Assembly: GCA_019638805.1 (NCBI GenBank)
Contig: JAHBTA010000004.1
Span: 124,001 to 188,000, forward strand
Direction of reading: 5' to 3'
Length of the DNA stretch: 64,000 nucleotides
Source: Microbacteriaceae bacterium
GTDB lineage: Bacteria > Actinomycetota > Actinomycetes > Actinomycetales > Microbacteriaceae
Part shown: in pieces, positions 17,910 to 26,993 of the stretch
How the letters are laid out: every line of letters starts with the position of its first letter
How positions within the stretch are numbered: the first letter of the stretch is position 1
Position numbers and translations under genes: made by a program
Notes under the pieces: model-generated
What the model was told of the DNA's origin: nothing
The model's input: only the letters and a program-made list of their open reading frames with translations
Database searches by the model: none

Positions 17910-18809
17910 CTACAGCCCCGCGATGATCTCCCGCATGAGCGACGCGGTCTCGGACGGGGTCTTTCCCACGCGCACGCCGGCGGCCTCGAGGGCCTCCTTC
18001 TTGGCCTGCGCCGTGCCCGCCGAGCCCGACACGATGGCACCCGCGTGCCCCATGGTCTTGCCCTCGGGAGCCGTGAACCCGGCCACGTAGCCCACGACGG
18101 GCTTGGTCACGTTCGCCTGGATGAAGTCCGCCGCGCGCTCCTCCGCGTCGCCGCCGATCTCGCCGATCATGACGATCGCCTTGGTCTCCGGGTCGTCCTG
18201 GAAGGCCTGCAGCGCGTCGATGTGCGTCGTGCCGACGATCGGGTCGCCGCCGATGCCGATCGCGGTCGAGAAGCCCAGGTCCCGCAGCTCGTACATCATC
18301 TGGTAGGTCAGGGTGCCCGACTTCGACACCAGGCCGATCGGCCCCTTGCCCGTGATGTTGTTCGGGGTGATGCCCACGAGCGATTCGCCCGGGGTGATGA
18401 TGCCGGGGCAGTTCGGGCCGATGACGCGCGTGGTGCCCTTCGCCTTCGCGTGCGCCCACGCCTCGGCGGTGTCCTGCACGGGGATGCCCTCGGTGATCAC
18501 GACGAGCAGCGGGATGCCGGCGTCGATCGCCTCGATCATGGCGTCCTTGGCGAAAGCGGGCGGCACGAAGGCGATCGAGACGTCCGCGCCCGTCTCGGCC
18601 ATGGCATCCGCGACCGTGCCGAACACGGGCAGCTCGACGGGCGAGCCGTCCGCGGCGGTGTGGGCGACCGTCGTGCCCGCCTTGCGGGCGTTGACGCCGC
18701 CGACCACCTGCGTGCCGGCCTTGAGCATGAGGGCGGTGTGCTTGGTGCCCTCGCCGCCCGTGATGCCCTGGACGATGACCTTGCTGTCCTTGGTGAGGAA
18801 GATCGACAT
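17910..18809 (-). CDS. sucD: Succinyl-CoA synthetase alpha subunit
   Basis: 299 residues; works with SucC to convert succinyl-CoA and NDP to succinate, CoA and NTP. CoA-binding region [12 protein letters not shown], the [12 protein letters not shown] loop and the phospho-histidine segment [13 protein letters not shown] are present. It lies 9 bp after sucC in the same operon. Confidence 0.96.
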   Translation of the reverse strand: MSIFLTKDSKVIVQGITGGEGTKHTALMLKAGTQVVGGVNARKAGTTVAHTAADGSPVELPVFGTVADAMAETGADVSIAFVPPAFAKDAMIEAIDAGIPLLVVITEGIPVQDTAEAWAHAKAKGTTRVIGPNCPGIITPGESLVGITPNNITGKGPIGLVSKSGTLTYQMMYELRDLGFSTAIGIGGDPIVGTTHIDALQAFQDDPETKAIVMIGEIGGDAEERAADFIQANVTKPVVGYVAGFTAPEGKTMGHAGAIVSGSAGTAQAKKEALEAAGVRVGKTPSETASLMREIIAGL

Positions 18810-18818
18810 TCTGTTCCT

Positions 18819-19982
18819 TTAGCGAGAAGCGAGTTCGGCGGCCTTGTCGGCGCCGGAGTCCATGTCATCGGCGAGCGTGACGAGCGGGTGACCTGCATCC
18901 GACAGGATGCGGCGGCCCTCCTCGACCTTGTTGCCGTCCAGTCGCACGACGAGCGGCTTGGTGGCCGCGTCGCCGAGCATCCCGAGCGCCGTCACGATGC
19001 CCGTCGCGACCGCGTCGCACGCCGTGATGCCGCCGAACACGTTGACGAAGACGCTCTTGACCTGAGCGTCGCCCAGGATGACGTCGAGGCCGGCGGCCAT
19101 GACCTCGGCCGATGCCCCGCCGCCGATGTCCAGGAAGTTGGCGGGCTTGACGTCGCCGTGCCGCTCGCCCGCGTAGGCGACGACATCGAGCGTGCTCATG
19201 ACCAGGCCCGCGCCGTTGCCGATGATGCCGACCTCGCCGTCGAGCTTGACGTAGTTGAGGTCGTTCGCCTTCGCCTTGGCCTCGAGCGGGTCGGCGGCCG
19301 ACTTGTCCTCGAGGGCGTCGTGTTCGGGGTGGCGGAACTCGGCGTTCTCGTCGAGCGTGACCTTGCCGTCCAGGGCGATGACCTCGCCCGAACCGGACAG
19401 GATGAGCGGGTTGACCTCGACGAGCGTCGCGTCCTCGCCGGTGTAGACCTCGTAGAGCTTGACGAAGACCTCGGCGACCTTGTCGACCACCTCGGCCGGG
19501 AACTTCGCGGCGACCGCGATCTCCTTCGCCTTCTCGGGCGTGATGCCGGTTGCCGGGTCGACCTCGATGCGGGCCAGGGCCTCGGGCTTCTCGACCGCGA
19601 GCTGCTCGATCTCCATGCCGCCCTCGAAGCTGGCCAGCGAGAGGTAGGAGCGGTTGGCGCGGTCCAGCAGAACGGAGAAGTAGTACTCCTCCGTGATGTC
19701 GGCACCGGCCGCCACCATGAGGCGCTTGACCACGTGGCCCTTGATGTCCAGGCCGAGGATCGCCTCGGCCGCCGCCTCGGCCTCGTCCGGGGTCTTGGCG
19801 ACCTTGACGCCGCCGGCCTTGCCGCGGCCGCCGGTCTTGACCTGCGCCTTGACGACGGTCACGCCGCCGAGCTTCTCGGCCGCGGCGCGCGCCTCGGCGG
19901 GGGTGTCGGCGACGATGCCGGGAAGCACGGGAACGCCGTACTTCTCGAACAGATCACGTGCCTGGTATTCGAAGAGATCCAC
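18819..19982 (-). CDS. sucC: Succinyl-CoA synthetase beta subunit (ADP-forming)
   Basis: 387 residues with an ATP-grasp domain ([18 protein letters not shown]) and a C-terminal CoA-ligase domain ([28 protein letters not shown]). It starts at GTG 19980-19982. Upstream are two tandem 18-bp palindromic sites (20016-20049) of the type found at icd, so the operon is probably controlled by a regulator sensing TCA-cycle state. The SPFH gene is divergent on the other side of these sites. Confidence 0.96.
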   Translation of the reverse strand: MDLFEYQARDLFEKYGVPVLPGIVADTPAEARAAAEKLGGVTVVKAQVKTGGRGKAGGVKVAKTPDEAEAAAEAILGLDIKGHVVKRLMVAAGADITEEYYFSVLLDRANRSYLSLASFEGGMEIEQLAVEKPEALARIEVDPATGITPEKAKEIAVAAKFPAEVVDKVAEVFVKLYEVYTGEDATLVEVNPLILSGSGEVIALDGKVTLDENAEFRHPEHDALEDKSAADPLEAKAKANDLNYVKLDGEVGIIGNGAGLVMSTLDVVAYAGERHGDVKPANFLDIGGGASAEVMAAGLDVILGDAQVKSVFVNVFGGITACDAVATGIVTALGMLGDAATKPLVVRLDGNKVEEGRRILSDAGHPLVTLADDMDSGADKAAELASR

Positions 19983-20015
19983 GCGTGCTTCTTCCGCTTG
20001 AGTCGAGAGGGCCGG

Positions 20016-20049
20016 TGTCTCGGTATCGAGATACCTCGATATCGAGAGA
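20016..20049. promoter_or_regulatory. Two tandem 18-bp palindromic operators upstream of sucC
   Basis: Site 1, TGTCTCGGTATCGAGATA (20016-20033), and site 2, TACCTCGATATCGAGAGA (20032-20049), each match TATCTCGA-N2-TCGAGATA at all but two arm positions. They overlap by 2 bp, so their centres are 16 bp apart, allowing two dimers to bind side by side. A third, perfect copy precedes icd (5197-5214). They lie in the divergent region between sucC and the SPFH gene. Confidence 0.72.
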
Positions 20050-20161
20050 AAAAGACCACTGGAACTCTACCCCCGTCCCCGCGCAGGCCCCGCCACGGGG
20101 CGCATTGCGCGAAAGAACCGCACTTCTTTCGGGGGACGGACTCGGCTCTAGGCTTCTGCGC

Positions 20162-21241
20162 ATGGCCGACATCCGCCGCTTCCTCTTCGCACGACACCTC
20201 CGTGCGACGCCGACCAACCACATCGTGCACGCCCGGCGCGGTCGCGTCGTGCACAACGGGCCCGGCATCGCGTTCTACTTCCGGCCGCTCAATGCCGCGA
20301 TCAGCGAGGTGCCGGTCGCCGAGTCCGAGCTCTCGATGCTCTTCGGGGCGCGCACCATCGACTTCCAGGCGGTCTCGGTCCAGGCCACCGTGACCTACCG
20401 GTTCGGCGACCCGCGAGTCGCGGCCACGCGCATCGACTTCTCCATCGACCCCTACACCGGGCGGCGGATCGGGAAGCCGCTCGAGCAGGTCGGCACGCGC
20501 ATCACCGAACTCGCTCAGCAATACGCGGTGGAGCACATCTCGACGGTCAAGCTCACCGATGTGCTCGGCAAGGGCATTCCGAAGGTGCGCGAGGTGACCG
20601 CGACCGGCCTGGCCGGGGACGCCAGGCTCGCCGACACGAGCGTCGAGGTCATCGGCGTGCGCATCGTCTCGATCCGCCCGCAGGCCGACCTCGAGAAGGC
20701 GCTCGAGACCCCCGTGCGCGAGAAGGTCCAGCAGGACGCCGACGCCGCCTCCTACGAGCGCCGCGCGATCGCGGTCGAGCGCGAGCGCGCTATCGCCGAG
20801 AACGAGCTGCAGTCCAAGATCGAGCTGGCCACCCGGGAACAGCAGCTCGTGCAGCAGGAGGGCGCCAACGCGCAGCGCCGCGCCACGGAGGAGGCGGCGA
20901 CCGGGCTCATCACGGTCAAGGCGAACGCCGAGCAGAGCGCGCTCGCCGCGAAGGCCGCCGCGCAGCGCGAGCGCATCGAATCGGAGGTGCGCGCCGAGAC
21001 CACCCGCCAGCTCGGTTCGGCCAACGCCGAGGCGGAGGCCGCGAAGCTCGCCGCCTACGCCGGGGTGGATGCCGCGGTGCTCCAGGCGCTCGCCCTGCGC
21101 GAGCTGGCGGGCAGCCTTCCGAACATCGGCACCGTCAACCTCACGCCCGACGTGCTCACCCAGGCGCTCTCGCAACTGGGGCAACCGCGGGGCGGGGGCG
21201 GTGCAGGGTCGGCGCCGGCATCCCCACCGCCCGGGGAGTAG
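20162..21241 (+). CDS. SPFH/band-7 domain protein
   Basis: 359 residues. An SPFH domain covers about 15-190 (GIAFYFRPLNAAISEVPVAE, VSVQATVTYRFGDP, and GVRIVSIRPQADLEKALE at its end). It is followed by a charged, Ala/Glu-rich coiled coil (about 190-300) and a Gly/Pro-rich tail. No membrane segment is visible, unlike most flotillin-type members, so membrane contact would need the SPFH face or a partner. A -10-like TAGGCT (20149-20154) ends 7 nt before the ATG. The gene is followed after 3 bp by a NAD-kinase-like gene; the close pairing suggests a functional link. Confidence 0.82.
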   Translation: MADIRRFLFARHLRATPTNHIVHARRGRVVHNGPGIAFYFRPLNAAISEVPVAESELSMLFGARTIDFQAVSVQATVTYRFGDPRVAATRIDFSIDPYTGRRIGKPLEQVGTRITELAQQYAVEHISTVKLTDVLGKGIPKVREVTATGLAGDARLADTSVEVIGVRIVSIRPQADLEKALETPVREKVQQDADAASYERRAIAVERERAIAENELQSKIELATREQQLVQQEGANAQRRATEEAATGLITVKANAEQSALAAKAAAQRERIESEVRAETTRQLGSANAEAEAAKLAAYAGVDAAVLQALALRELAGSLPNIGTVNLTPDVLTQALSQLGQPRGGGGAGSAPASPPPGE

Positions 21242-21244
21242 GTC

Positions 21245-22144
21245 ATGGCGCTGCCCGCGCGCGTCGTGATGGTGCACCGGCGCTCGGAGTACGAGGAGCT
21301 GCTCGACCGTCACGCGACATACGGGCAGGCCGAGTTCTTCCTGCGCTCGCGCGGGCGCTCGATCGAGGACGTAATCGCCCGGCACGAGGCGATCGAAGCG
21401 GCCATGCAGCTGGTGTCCTCGAGCCTGCCCGCCGACGTCCGGCAGGCGCAGGTCGAGCGCGGCGACCTCGACCGCTACCTTTTCGCGCCCGAGGACATCG
21501 TGGTCGCGATCGGCCAGGACGGCCTGGTCGCCAACGTCGCCAAGTACCTCTCCGGGCAGCCCGTCATCGGCGTGGACCCCGAGCCCGGGCGCAACGCCGG
21601 CGTGCTGGTCCCGCACGAGCCGGCCGCCGCATCCGCCCAGGTCGCGCTGGTGCGCGCGGGCACCGCGACCGTGCACGCGCGCGCCATGGTGCAGGCCACC
21701 CTCGACGACGGCCAGACCCTGCTGGCGCTCAACGACCTGTACGTGGGCGATCCGGGGCACCAGTCATCGCGCTACACCCTCACGGTGCCCGATCGGGGGT
21801 CGGAGCGGCAGTCGTCCTCCGGCATCATCGTCGGCACCGGCACGGGCGCGACCGGGTGGTCGGCGTCGATCGCCTCCGACCGGGCGCTGCAACCGCTGCT
21901 GCCGCCCGCCGAGAGCGCCGAGCTGGCCTGGTTCGTGCGCGAGGCCTGGCCGTCGCGCGCCACCGGGACCGAGCTCACCGCGGGCGAGCTCGACGACGGC
22001 GGGCACCTCGAGGTGCTCGTGGAGTCGGACCTGCTCGTCGCCTTCGGCGACGGCATCGAGCACGACCGGCTCTCGGTCGGCTGGGGTCAGCGCCTCCAGG
22101 TCGGCGTGAGCGATCACCGGCTCAGCCTGGTCGTCCCGGGCTGA
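21245..22144 (+). CDS. NAD kinase-like protein, divergent
   Basis: 299 residues with the ATP-NAD kinase fold. The GGDG motif appears as GQDG (residues 90-93; the catalytic-type Asp 92 is kept). Further downstream are LALNDLYVGD (the usual Asn-Glu/Asp motif) and GTGTGATGWSAS in place of TPTGSTAY. The first 80 residues are unlike standard NadK. It may be a true NAD kinase, a kinase for another substrate, or a sensor. Position right after the SPFH gene suggests a membrane-linked complex. It is probably not the housekeeping NadK, though the sequence does not exclude this. Confidence 0.72.
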   Translation: MALPARVVMVHRRSEYEELLDRHATYGQAEFFLRSRGRSIEDVIARHEAIEAAMQLVSSSLPADVRQAQVERGDLDRYLFAPEDIVVAIGQDGLVANVAKYLSGQPVIGVDPEPGRNAGVLVPHEPAAASAQVALVRAGTATVHARAMVQATLDDGQTLLALNDLYVGDPGHQSSRYTLTVPDRGSERQSSSGIIVGTGTGATGWSASIASDRALQPLLPPAESAELAWFVREAWPSRATGTELTAGELDDGGHLEVLVESDLLVAFGDGIEHDRLSVGWGQRLQVGVSDHRLSLVVPG

Positions 22145-22168
22145 CCGCCCACCGGGCGCGGCGAGCCG

Positions 22169-24565
22169 TCAGAGCTTCTCGATCGGCGCGATCTTGATGA
22201 GCAGGCGCTTGCGCCCCGCCGTGTCGAACTGCACCTCGGCGACGCTCTTCGGGCCCACGCCCGCGACGTCGGTCACCCGGCCCTCTCCGAAGTCGGTGTG
22301 ACGGATGCGGTCCCCGACCGCCAGCGTCAGGTCGCCGTTGTCGCGCACCGTGTTCGTCACCGGGGAGGTCCACTCCGTCTTGACGCGCGGCGCTTGCGGG
22401 GCGGACGACCCGAACCTCGGGCCACCGCCCCCCGAGCCGAGCGCACCGCGGGACGGGTTCAGGGCGCGCGACCGGGACCCACCGCGCGAGGTCGCGTCGC
22501 CGGGCGACTGCCGCCAGTCGATGAGCTCGGCCGGGATCTCGTGCAGGAACCGGCTGGGCATCGCCACGTTGGTGTCGCCGAAGACCGACCGGCTCATCGC
22601 GAGTGAGACGTACAGCCGCTTGCGGGCCCGCGTGATGCCGACGTAGAACAGCCGGCGCTCCTCGGCCAGACCGCCCGGCTCGCCCGACGACATGCGATGC
22701 GGGAGGAGATCCTCCTCCACGCCGGTCAGGAACACCGCGTCGTACTCGAGGCCCTTCGCGGTGTGCAGGGTCATGATCGAGACCGAGCCGTCCTCGTCGT
22801 CGATCTCGTCGGCCGCGGCGAACAGCGCGACGCTCGTGAGGAAGTCGATCAGGGTGCCGTCGGGGGTGCTGCGGCGGAACTCCTTGGCCTGCGAGACCAG
22901 TTCCTCCAGGTTCTCGGCGCGCGCCTCGTCCTGCGCGTCGCCGGATGCCCGCAGACCCTTCAGGTAGCCGGTCCTGTCGAGGAGATCGAGGAGGATGTCG
23001 CCGGGAGCCGCGCTGTCTGCGGTGGCGGCCGCGGCATCCAGCAGGGCACTCAACTCGAGGATCGAGGCGGTGAGCTTGGGGCCGAAGCCGAGGCCGCCCG
23101 CGTCGCGCAAGGCCTCGCGCAGCGTGACCCCGAGCCGATCGGCGTGCGCCTGCAGCACCGCCTCGGTCGCCGGCCCGATACCGCGGCGCGGGACGTTCAT
23201 GATGCGGCGCAGCGCCAGGTCGTCGTCCGGGTTGGCCACCTGGATGAGATAGGCCATGGCGTCCTTGATCTCGGCGCGCTCGTAGAACTTGGTGCCGCCG
23301 GGGATGCGGTAGGGGATGCCGCTGCGGATGAAGATCTCTTCCAGCGGCCGGGTCTGCGCGTTGGTGCGGACGAAGACCGCGACGTCGTCGTAGGTCGCGC
23401 CCGCCGAGCGCAGCCGCTCGACCTCGTCGGCGACGAACTGCGCCTCGTCGTGGCCCGAGTACCCGGTGTACCCCACGATCTTCTCGCCCGCACCGACCGT
23501 CGTGAACAGGTTCTTGGCGACCCGGTCGAAGTTGTTGGCGATGACGGCGTTGGCGGCGTCGAGGATCGTCTGGGTCGAGCGGTAGTTCTGCTCGAGCAGG
23601 ATCGTGCGGGCGTTGGGGAAGTCGCGCTCGAACTCGGTGATGTTGCGCATGTCCGCGCCGCGGAAGGCGTAGATCGACTGATCGGAGTCGCCCACCACGG
23701 TCAGTGACGCGCCGGGGATGCCGCCCGCGGCATCCAGCCGCATGCGCGTGTCGGGCGGGACGTGCTCGGGCTTCACGGGGCTGACGAACTCGCGGATGAG
23801 CGCGTACTGGGCGTGGTTGGTGTCCTGGTACTCGTCGACGAGCACGTGGCGGAACCGGCGCTGATAGAGCGCCGCGACCTCGGGGAACGCGCGGAACAGG
23901 TGCACGGTCTCGCCGATGAGGTCGTCGAAGTCGAGCGCATTGGCATGCCGCAGTCCGGCGGTGTAGCGGCGGAAGATCTCGAGGAACGCGGCCTCTTTCG
24001 GGTCCTCGAGGTTGGCCGTGCGGGCGAAGGTGTCGGCGTCCTGCAGCTCGTTCTTGAGGTTCGACATGCGGTTCGCGACGCCCGCGACCGTGAAGCCCCA
24101 GGTGTCGGCGTCCATCTCGCGCAGGATGCGCTTGATGAGCGCGCGCGAGTCGGCGGTGTCGTAGATCGTGAAGCCGCCCTTGAGGCCCATGACCTCGGCC
24201 TGGCGGCGGAGGATGCGCACGCACGCCGAGTGGAAGGTGCTGATCCACATGCCATCGGCGGCGCCGGGCCCCACGAGCGCGACGATGCGCTCGCGCATCT
24301 CGGCGGCGGCCTTGTTGGTGAAGGTGATCGCGAGGATCTGACTCGGCCACGCCTCCTTGCTGTGGATGAGACCCGCGATGCGCCGGGTCAGAACGCTCGT
24401 CTTGCCCGACCCCGCGCCCGCGACGATGAGCAGCGCAGGGCCCCGGTGCAGCACGGCCTCGCGCTGGCGGTCGTTGAGCCCGGCGAGGAGGGCGTCGTCG
24501 AGCTCGGGGCTGACGCCGGCCGGGACGCCGGGGTCGGCGTCGAATCCGTCGAGCACGTAGGTCAT
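22169..24565 (-). CDS. pcrA: ATP-dependent DNA helicase UvrD/PcrA
   Basis: 798 residues, SF1A 3'-5' helicase for repair and removal of protein roadblocks. Walker A AGAGSGKTSVLTRR, ITFTNKAAAEMRERI, DEYQDTN (Walker B), VVGDSDQSIYAFRGAD, LEQNYRS, TLHTAKGLEYDAVFLTG and YVGITRAR are all present. After a Gly/Ser-rich linker, the C-terminus carries a Tudor-like element (VGDRIRHTDFGEGRVTDV) that in PcrA contacts RNA polymerase. ATG 24563-24565. The location near sucCD is common in actinobacteria. Confidence 0.96.
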   Translation of the reverse strand: MTYVLDGFDADPGVPAGVSPELDDALLAGLNDRQREAVLHRGPALLIVAGAGSGKTSVLTRRIAGLIHSKEAWPSQILAITFTNKAAAEMRERIVALVGPGAADGMWISTFHSACVRILRRQAEVMGLKGGFTIYDTADSRALIKRILREMDADTWGFTVAGVANRMSNLKNELQDADTFARTANLEDPKEAAFLEIFRRYTAGLRHANALDFDDLIGETVHLFRAFPEVAALYQRRFRHVLVDEYQDTNHAQYALIREFVSPVKPEHVPPDTRMRLDAAGGIPGASLTVVGDSDQSIYAFRGADMRNITEFERDFPNARTILLEQNYRSTQTILDAANAVIANNFDRVAKNLFTTVGAGEKIVGYTGYSGHDEAQFVADEVERLRSAGATYDDVAVFVRTNAQTRPLEEIFIRSGIPYRIPGGTKFYERAEIKDAMAYLIQVANPDDDLALRRIMNVPRRGIGPATEAVLQAHADRLGVTLREALRDAGGLGFGPKLTASILELSALLDAAAATADSAAPGDILLDLLDRTGYLKGLRASGDAQDEARAENLEELVSQAKEFRRSTPDGTLIDFLTSVALFAAADEIDDEDGSVSIMTLHTAKGLEYDAVFLTGVEEDLLPHRMSSGEPGGLAEERRLFYVGITRARKRLYVSLAMSRSVFGDTNVAMPSRFLHEIPAELIDWRQSPGDATSRGGSRSRALNPSRGALGSGGGGPRFGSSAPQAPRVKTEWTSPVTNTVRDNGDLTLAVGDRIRHTDFGEGRVTDVAGVGPKSVAEVQFDTAGRKRLLIKIAPIEKL

Positions 24566-24621
24566 ATCGCATCGATCCTAGGCGCGGGCCCCGACGTGCC
24601 TCCGGGGCGGGCGAACGGGGG

Positions 24622-25626
24622 TCAGAGGCCGTCGCGCGCGGCCACCGCGAGGTCGGGGTGATCGGCGAAGACCCCGTCGATGCCGGTGGCGAGGATGAGC
24701 TCGAACTCCCGCCGCCAGTCGCCCCAATCCCGCGGCGACGAGCCGCGGCGGTGCCCGGGCGCGAGGAACCGGTTCTCCGGCCGCAGGGTCCAGGTGAACG
24801 CGGTCAGTCCCGCGGCGTGCACGCGGTCCACCAGATCGTTCGCGCGCACGCTTCCGTCGCGCGCCGCATCCAGCAGCAGAGTCTTGTCGACGCTGACCCC
24901 GTCCACCTCGCCGGCCAGACGCGCCAGCCCCGCCGCGGTGAGCTGCGCCGAGTACGGCAGCGCCTTGCGCCCGAACCGGGCGACCAGATCGGGGGCCGAA
25001 CCCTTCGCCTCGAGCAGGTACACGTACCGCCCCCGCAGCCCGCGCCCCCGCAGCCGAGTCAGAACGTCCTGCTCGAAGCACTCCACGATCAGCCGGTCGG
25101 GGTCCCATCCGGCCAGCTCGGCGGCGACCAGCTCGTCCAGGTCGAGCCCCACCGACGCGAAATGGGTCGGATGCTTCACCTCCGCCACGAGCGTCACCTC
25201 GCGTCCCGTGCGCTCGGCATGCTCGTCGAGCAGCTCGAGCAGTTCGCGCAGGCGCATGATCGGGTACGCGCCGTCGAAGGTGGCCGAGTTCTGGCGCAGC
25301 TGCGGGAGCCGCTCCACGGCGCGCAGGGTCGACAGCTCCGCCCAGGTGAAGTCCTCAGTGAACCACCCGGTGTGGCTGACCCCGTCGATGCGCTTGGTGG
25401 TGCGCCTGTCCTCGAACTCGGGCCGCGAGGACACGTCGGTCGTGCCCGAGATCTCGTTCTCGTGGCGCAGCACGAGCACCCCGTCCCGGGTCGCGACGAT
25501 GTCCGGTTCGACCGCGTCGGCCCCCAGTGCGAGGGCCAGCCGATACGACCCGCGGGTGTGCTCGGGGCGGTATCCGCTGGCACCCCGGTGCCCGATGACA
25601 AGCGTTCGGGGGGGCGAGGAGCTCAC
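24622..25626 (-). CDS. Glycerophosphodiester phosphodiesterase
   Basis: 334 residues, GDPD family; hydrolyses glycerophosphodiesters to glycerol-3-phosphate and alcohol. The family start VIGHRGASGYRPEHT is followed by ADAVEPDIVATRDGVLVLRH (metal ligands Glu, Asp, His), then VAEVKHP, and TGIDGVFADHPDLA at the C-terminus. No signal peptide is visible, so it is probably cytosolic. The GTG start (25624-25626) fits homology and lies 7 nt after a -10-like TATCCT on the minus strand, part of a compact divergent promoter shared with the next gene. Glycerol-3-phosphate use by glpD at 40 kb is a possible link. Confidence 0.9.
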   Translation of the reverse strand: MSSSPPRTLVIGHRGASGYRPEHTRGSYRLALALGADAVEPDIVATRDGVLVLRHENEISGTTDVSSRPEFEDRRTTKRIDGVSHTGWFTEDFTWAELSTLRAVERLPQLRQNSATFDGAYPIMRLRELLELLDEHAERTGREVTLVAEVKHPTHFASVGLDLDELVAAELAGWDPDRLIVECFEQDVLTRLRGRGLRGRYVYLLEAKGSAPDLVARFGRKALPYSAQLTAAGLARLAGEVDGVSVDKTLLLDAARDGSVRANDLVDRVHAAGLTAFTWTLRPENRFLAPGHRRGSSPRDWGDWRREFELILATGIDGVFADHPDLAVAARDGL

Positions 25627-25633
25627 CCGCGAC

Positions 25634-25641
25634 AGGATAAT
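25634..25641. promoter_or_regulatory. Overlapping divergent -10 boxes
   Basis: The bases AGGATAAT contain GATAAT (25636-25641) for the plus-strand gene starting at 25650 and, on the minus strand, TATCCT (25639-25634) for the GDPD gene starting at 25626. The two start codons are only 23 bp apart, so both mRNAs would have almost no 5' leader and the two polymerases would compete for the same bases. Confidence 0.6.
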
Positions 25642-25649
25642 CTCCCTGC

Positions 25650-26456
25650 ATGACCGCCTGCGTGAAATGCTCGCGCGCGCTCCAGCCCGCATGGAAGTTC
25701 TGCATCTACTGCGGAACCCGCGTCGAGGCGAGCGCGCCGGCCACGCGTTCGCGCCCGCTGCCGCAGCGCACCCGGGTCGGGACCACGGCGGCACCCATCG
25801 TGCCCCCGCCGGCCCCCGCCCCGCTCTCGGCGGCTCCGGTCGAGCCTCCCGTGTCGTCCGAGTGGCCCGAGGACCTGGGCGAGCGCCCGAGCCTGCGCTC
25901 GGCCCTCGCCGCCACCGAGGTGCCGATGCCGACCCCGCCCGTCGAGGACGCTCCGCCGCCCGAGGGCGAGGTGCCTGCCGAGGACGAGGTGCCCGCCGAG
26001 ACCCGCGCCGACGACGCCGACACGGGCATCGTGGATGCGGTGGCCGCCCCCGAGGATGCGCCGGCACCCGAGGTCGCGGTCGGCGATGCGGCCGACCACG
26101 ATGCGGCCGACGACGCGCCGGCCGACGACGCATCCGACGACGAAGTCCTCCCGCCGGACGCGGACGACGAGGACGAGGACGACGACGAGGACACCCTCGA
26201 CGGCGACACCGCAGCCGAGGACGACGACGAACCCGCCGATCGCACGGGATCGGTCAACACGCTCGCGATCCTGGCCCTGCTCATCGGCATTCTCGCCTGC
26301 CCGCTCGCCGCGCCGTTCGGCCACCTGGCGCTCGGCCAGGTGCGCAACTCGGGCGAGCGCGGTACGGTGCCGGCCTGGATCGCCATCGTGCTGGGCTACC
26401 TGTGGCTCGGGTTCTGGATCGTCTTCGTCATCACCTACTTCGCCACCAATGGCTGA
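25650..26456 (+). CDS. Zinc-ribbon, acidic-linker, DUF4190-like membrane protein
   Basis: 268 residues in three parts: a zinc ribbon at residues 1-25 (CVKC..CIYC, four Cys), a long Pro/Ala/Asp/Glu linker (about 30-195, with a nearly pure Asp/Glu run around 170-185), and two membrane segments (about 200-268) of DUF4190 type (TLAILALLIGILACP, then GHLALGQVRNSG). Topology suggests a cytosolic ribbon tethered to the membrane. The function is unknown. The -10-like GATAAT ends 8 nt before the ATG. The next gene overlaps its end by 8 nt. Confidence 0.75.
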   Translation: MTACVKCSRALQPAWKFCIYCGTRVEASAPATRSRPLPQRTRVGTTAAPIVPPPAPAPLSAAPVEPPVSSEWPEDLGERPSLRSALAATEVPMPTPPVEDAPPPEGEVPAEDEVPAETRADDADTGIVDAVAAPEDAPAPEVAVGDAADHDAADDAPADDASDDEVLPPDADDEDEDDDEDTLDGDTAAEDDDEPADRTGSVNTLAILALLIGILACPLAAPFGHLALGQVRNSGERGTVPAWIAIVLGYLWLGFWIVFVITYFATNG

Positions 26457-26982
26457 TAGCCCCGCGCGGTGGCGCGAGCCGACGAAGCTCGTACCGCTGC
26501 GCTGGGGCACCTGGGCGGGCCGCAGCTGGGGCGGTCTCTGGCTCATCGCCGCGGGCGGCGCGGCGATCGCGGGGTCGAACGGACCCACCGCCTGGCTCGC
26601 GGTCCTCGGGCTCGCGGCGCACCTCATCGGCTGGTCGGTGCTGCCCTCCCGCGGATGGCGGCGCGTGGTCGTGCTGGCGCCCTCGGCGGTCGCGATGCTC
26701 GCCCTGCTGGCCGGGCCCGGCTATCTGACGGTGCTCGTCGTGCCGCTGCTGTGCTGGTTCCTGGTGCGGCACCGCCCGCTGCGGGTGTGGCCCATGGCCG
26801 CGTTCGTGGTCGCGACCGGGATCGTGATCGCGCGGCTGGTGCCGGAGTATCACGGCATGCCGGTCGCGGCATCCGTCGCCATCGGAGTGGCCGTGGGCGC
26901 GGCGTGGGCCGCACGCGCCGTGCACGCGGCGAGCGCTCGCGCAAGGCGAACATCCAGGCGCCGGCGCAGCATCGCCCCGTAG
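26449..26982 (+). CDS. Hypothetical membrane protein
   Basis: 177 residues with about five hydrophobic segments (AGRSWGGLWLIAAGGAAIAG, then AVLGLAAHLIGWSVL and AMLALLAGPGYLTVLVVPLL among them) and a very basic C-terminal tail of Arg and Ser. No family recognised. ATG 26449 overlaps the preceding gene by 8 nt, so the two are probably co-translated. The TAG stop is also the first half of a TAGAAT -10-like box for the Bax-inhibitor gene downstream. Confidence 0.65.
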   Translation: MADSPARWREPTKLVPLRWGTWAGRSWGGLWLIAAGGAAIAGSNGPTAWLAVLGLAAHLIGWSVLPSRGWRRVVVLAPSAVAMLALLAGPGYLTVLVVPLLCWFLVRHRPLRVWPMAAFVVATGIVIARLVPEYHGMPVAASVAIGVAVGAAWAARAVHAASARARRTSRRRRSIAP

Positions 26983-26993
26983 AATCCAAGAGT

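Noticed and set aside
16260-20393. A very long plus-strand open frame (about 1,380 codons)
   Set aside because: It runs antisense to two lipoprotein genes and sucCD. Its predicted protein is Arg/His/Asp/Val-rich with no family motif, as expected from the opposite strand of GC-rich codons.
25639-25650. AATCTCCCTGCAT resembling a single repeat end before the zinc-ribbon gene
   Set aside because: It carries an extra C, lacks the GACC part and has no inverted partner; the bases are better explained as promoter and spacer.
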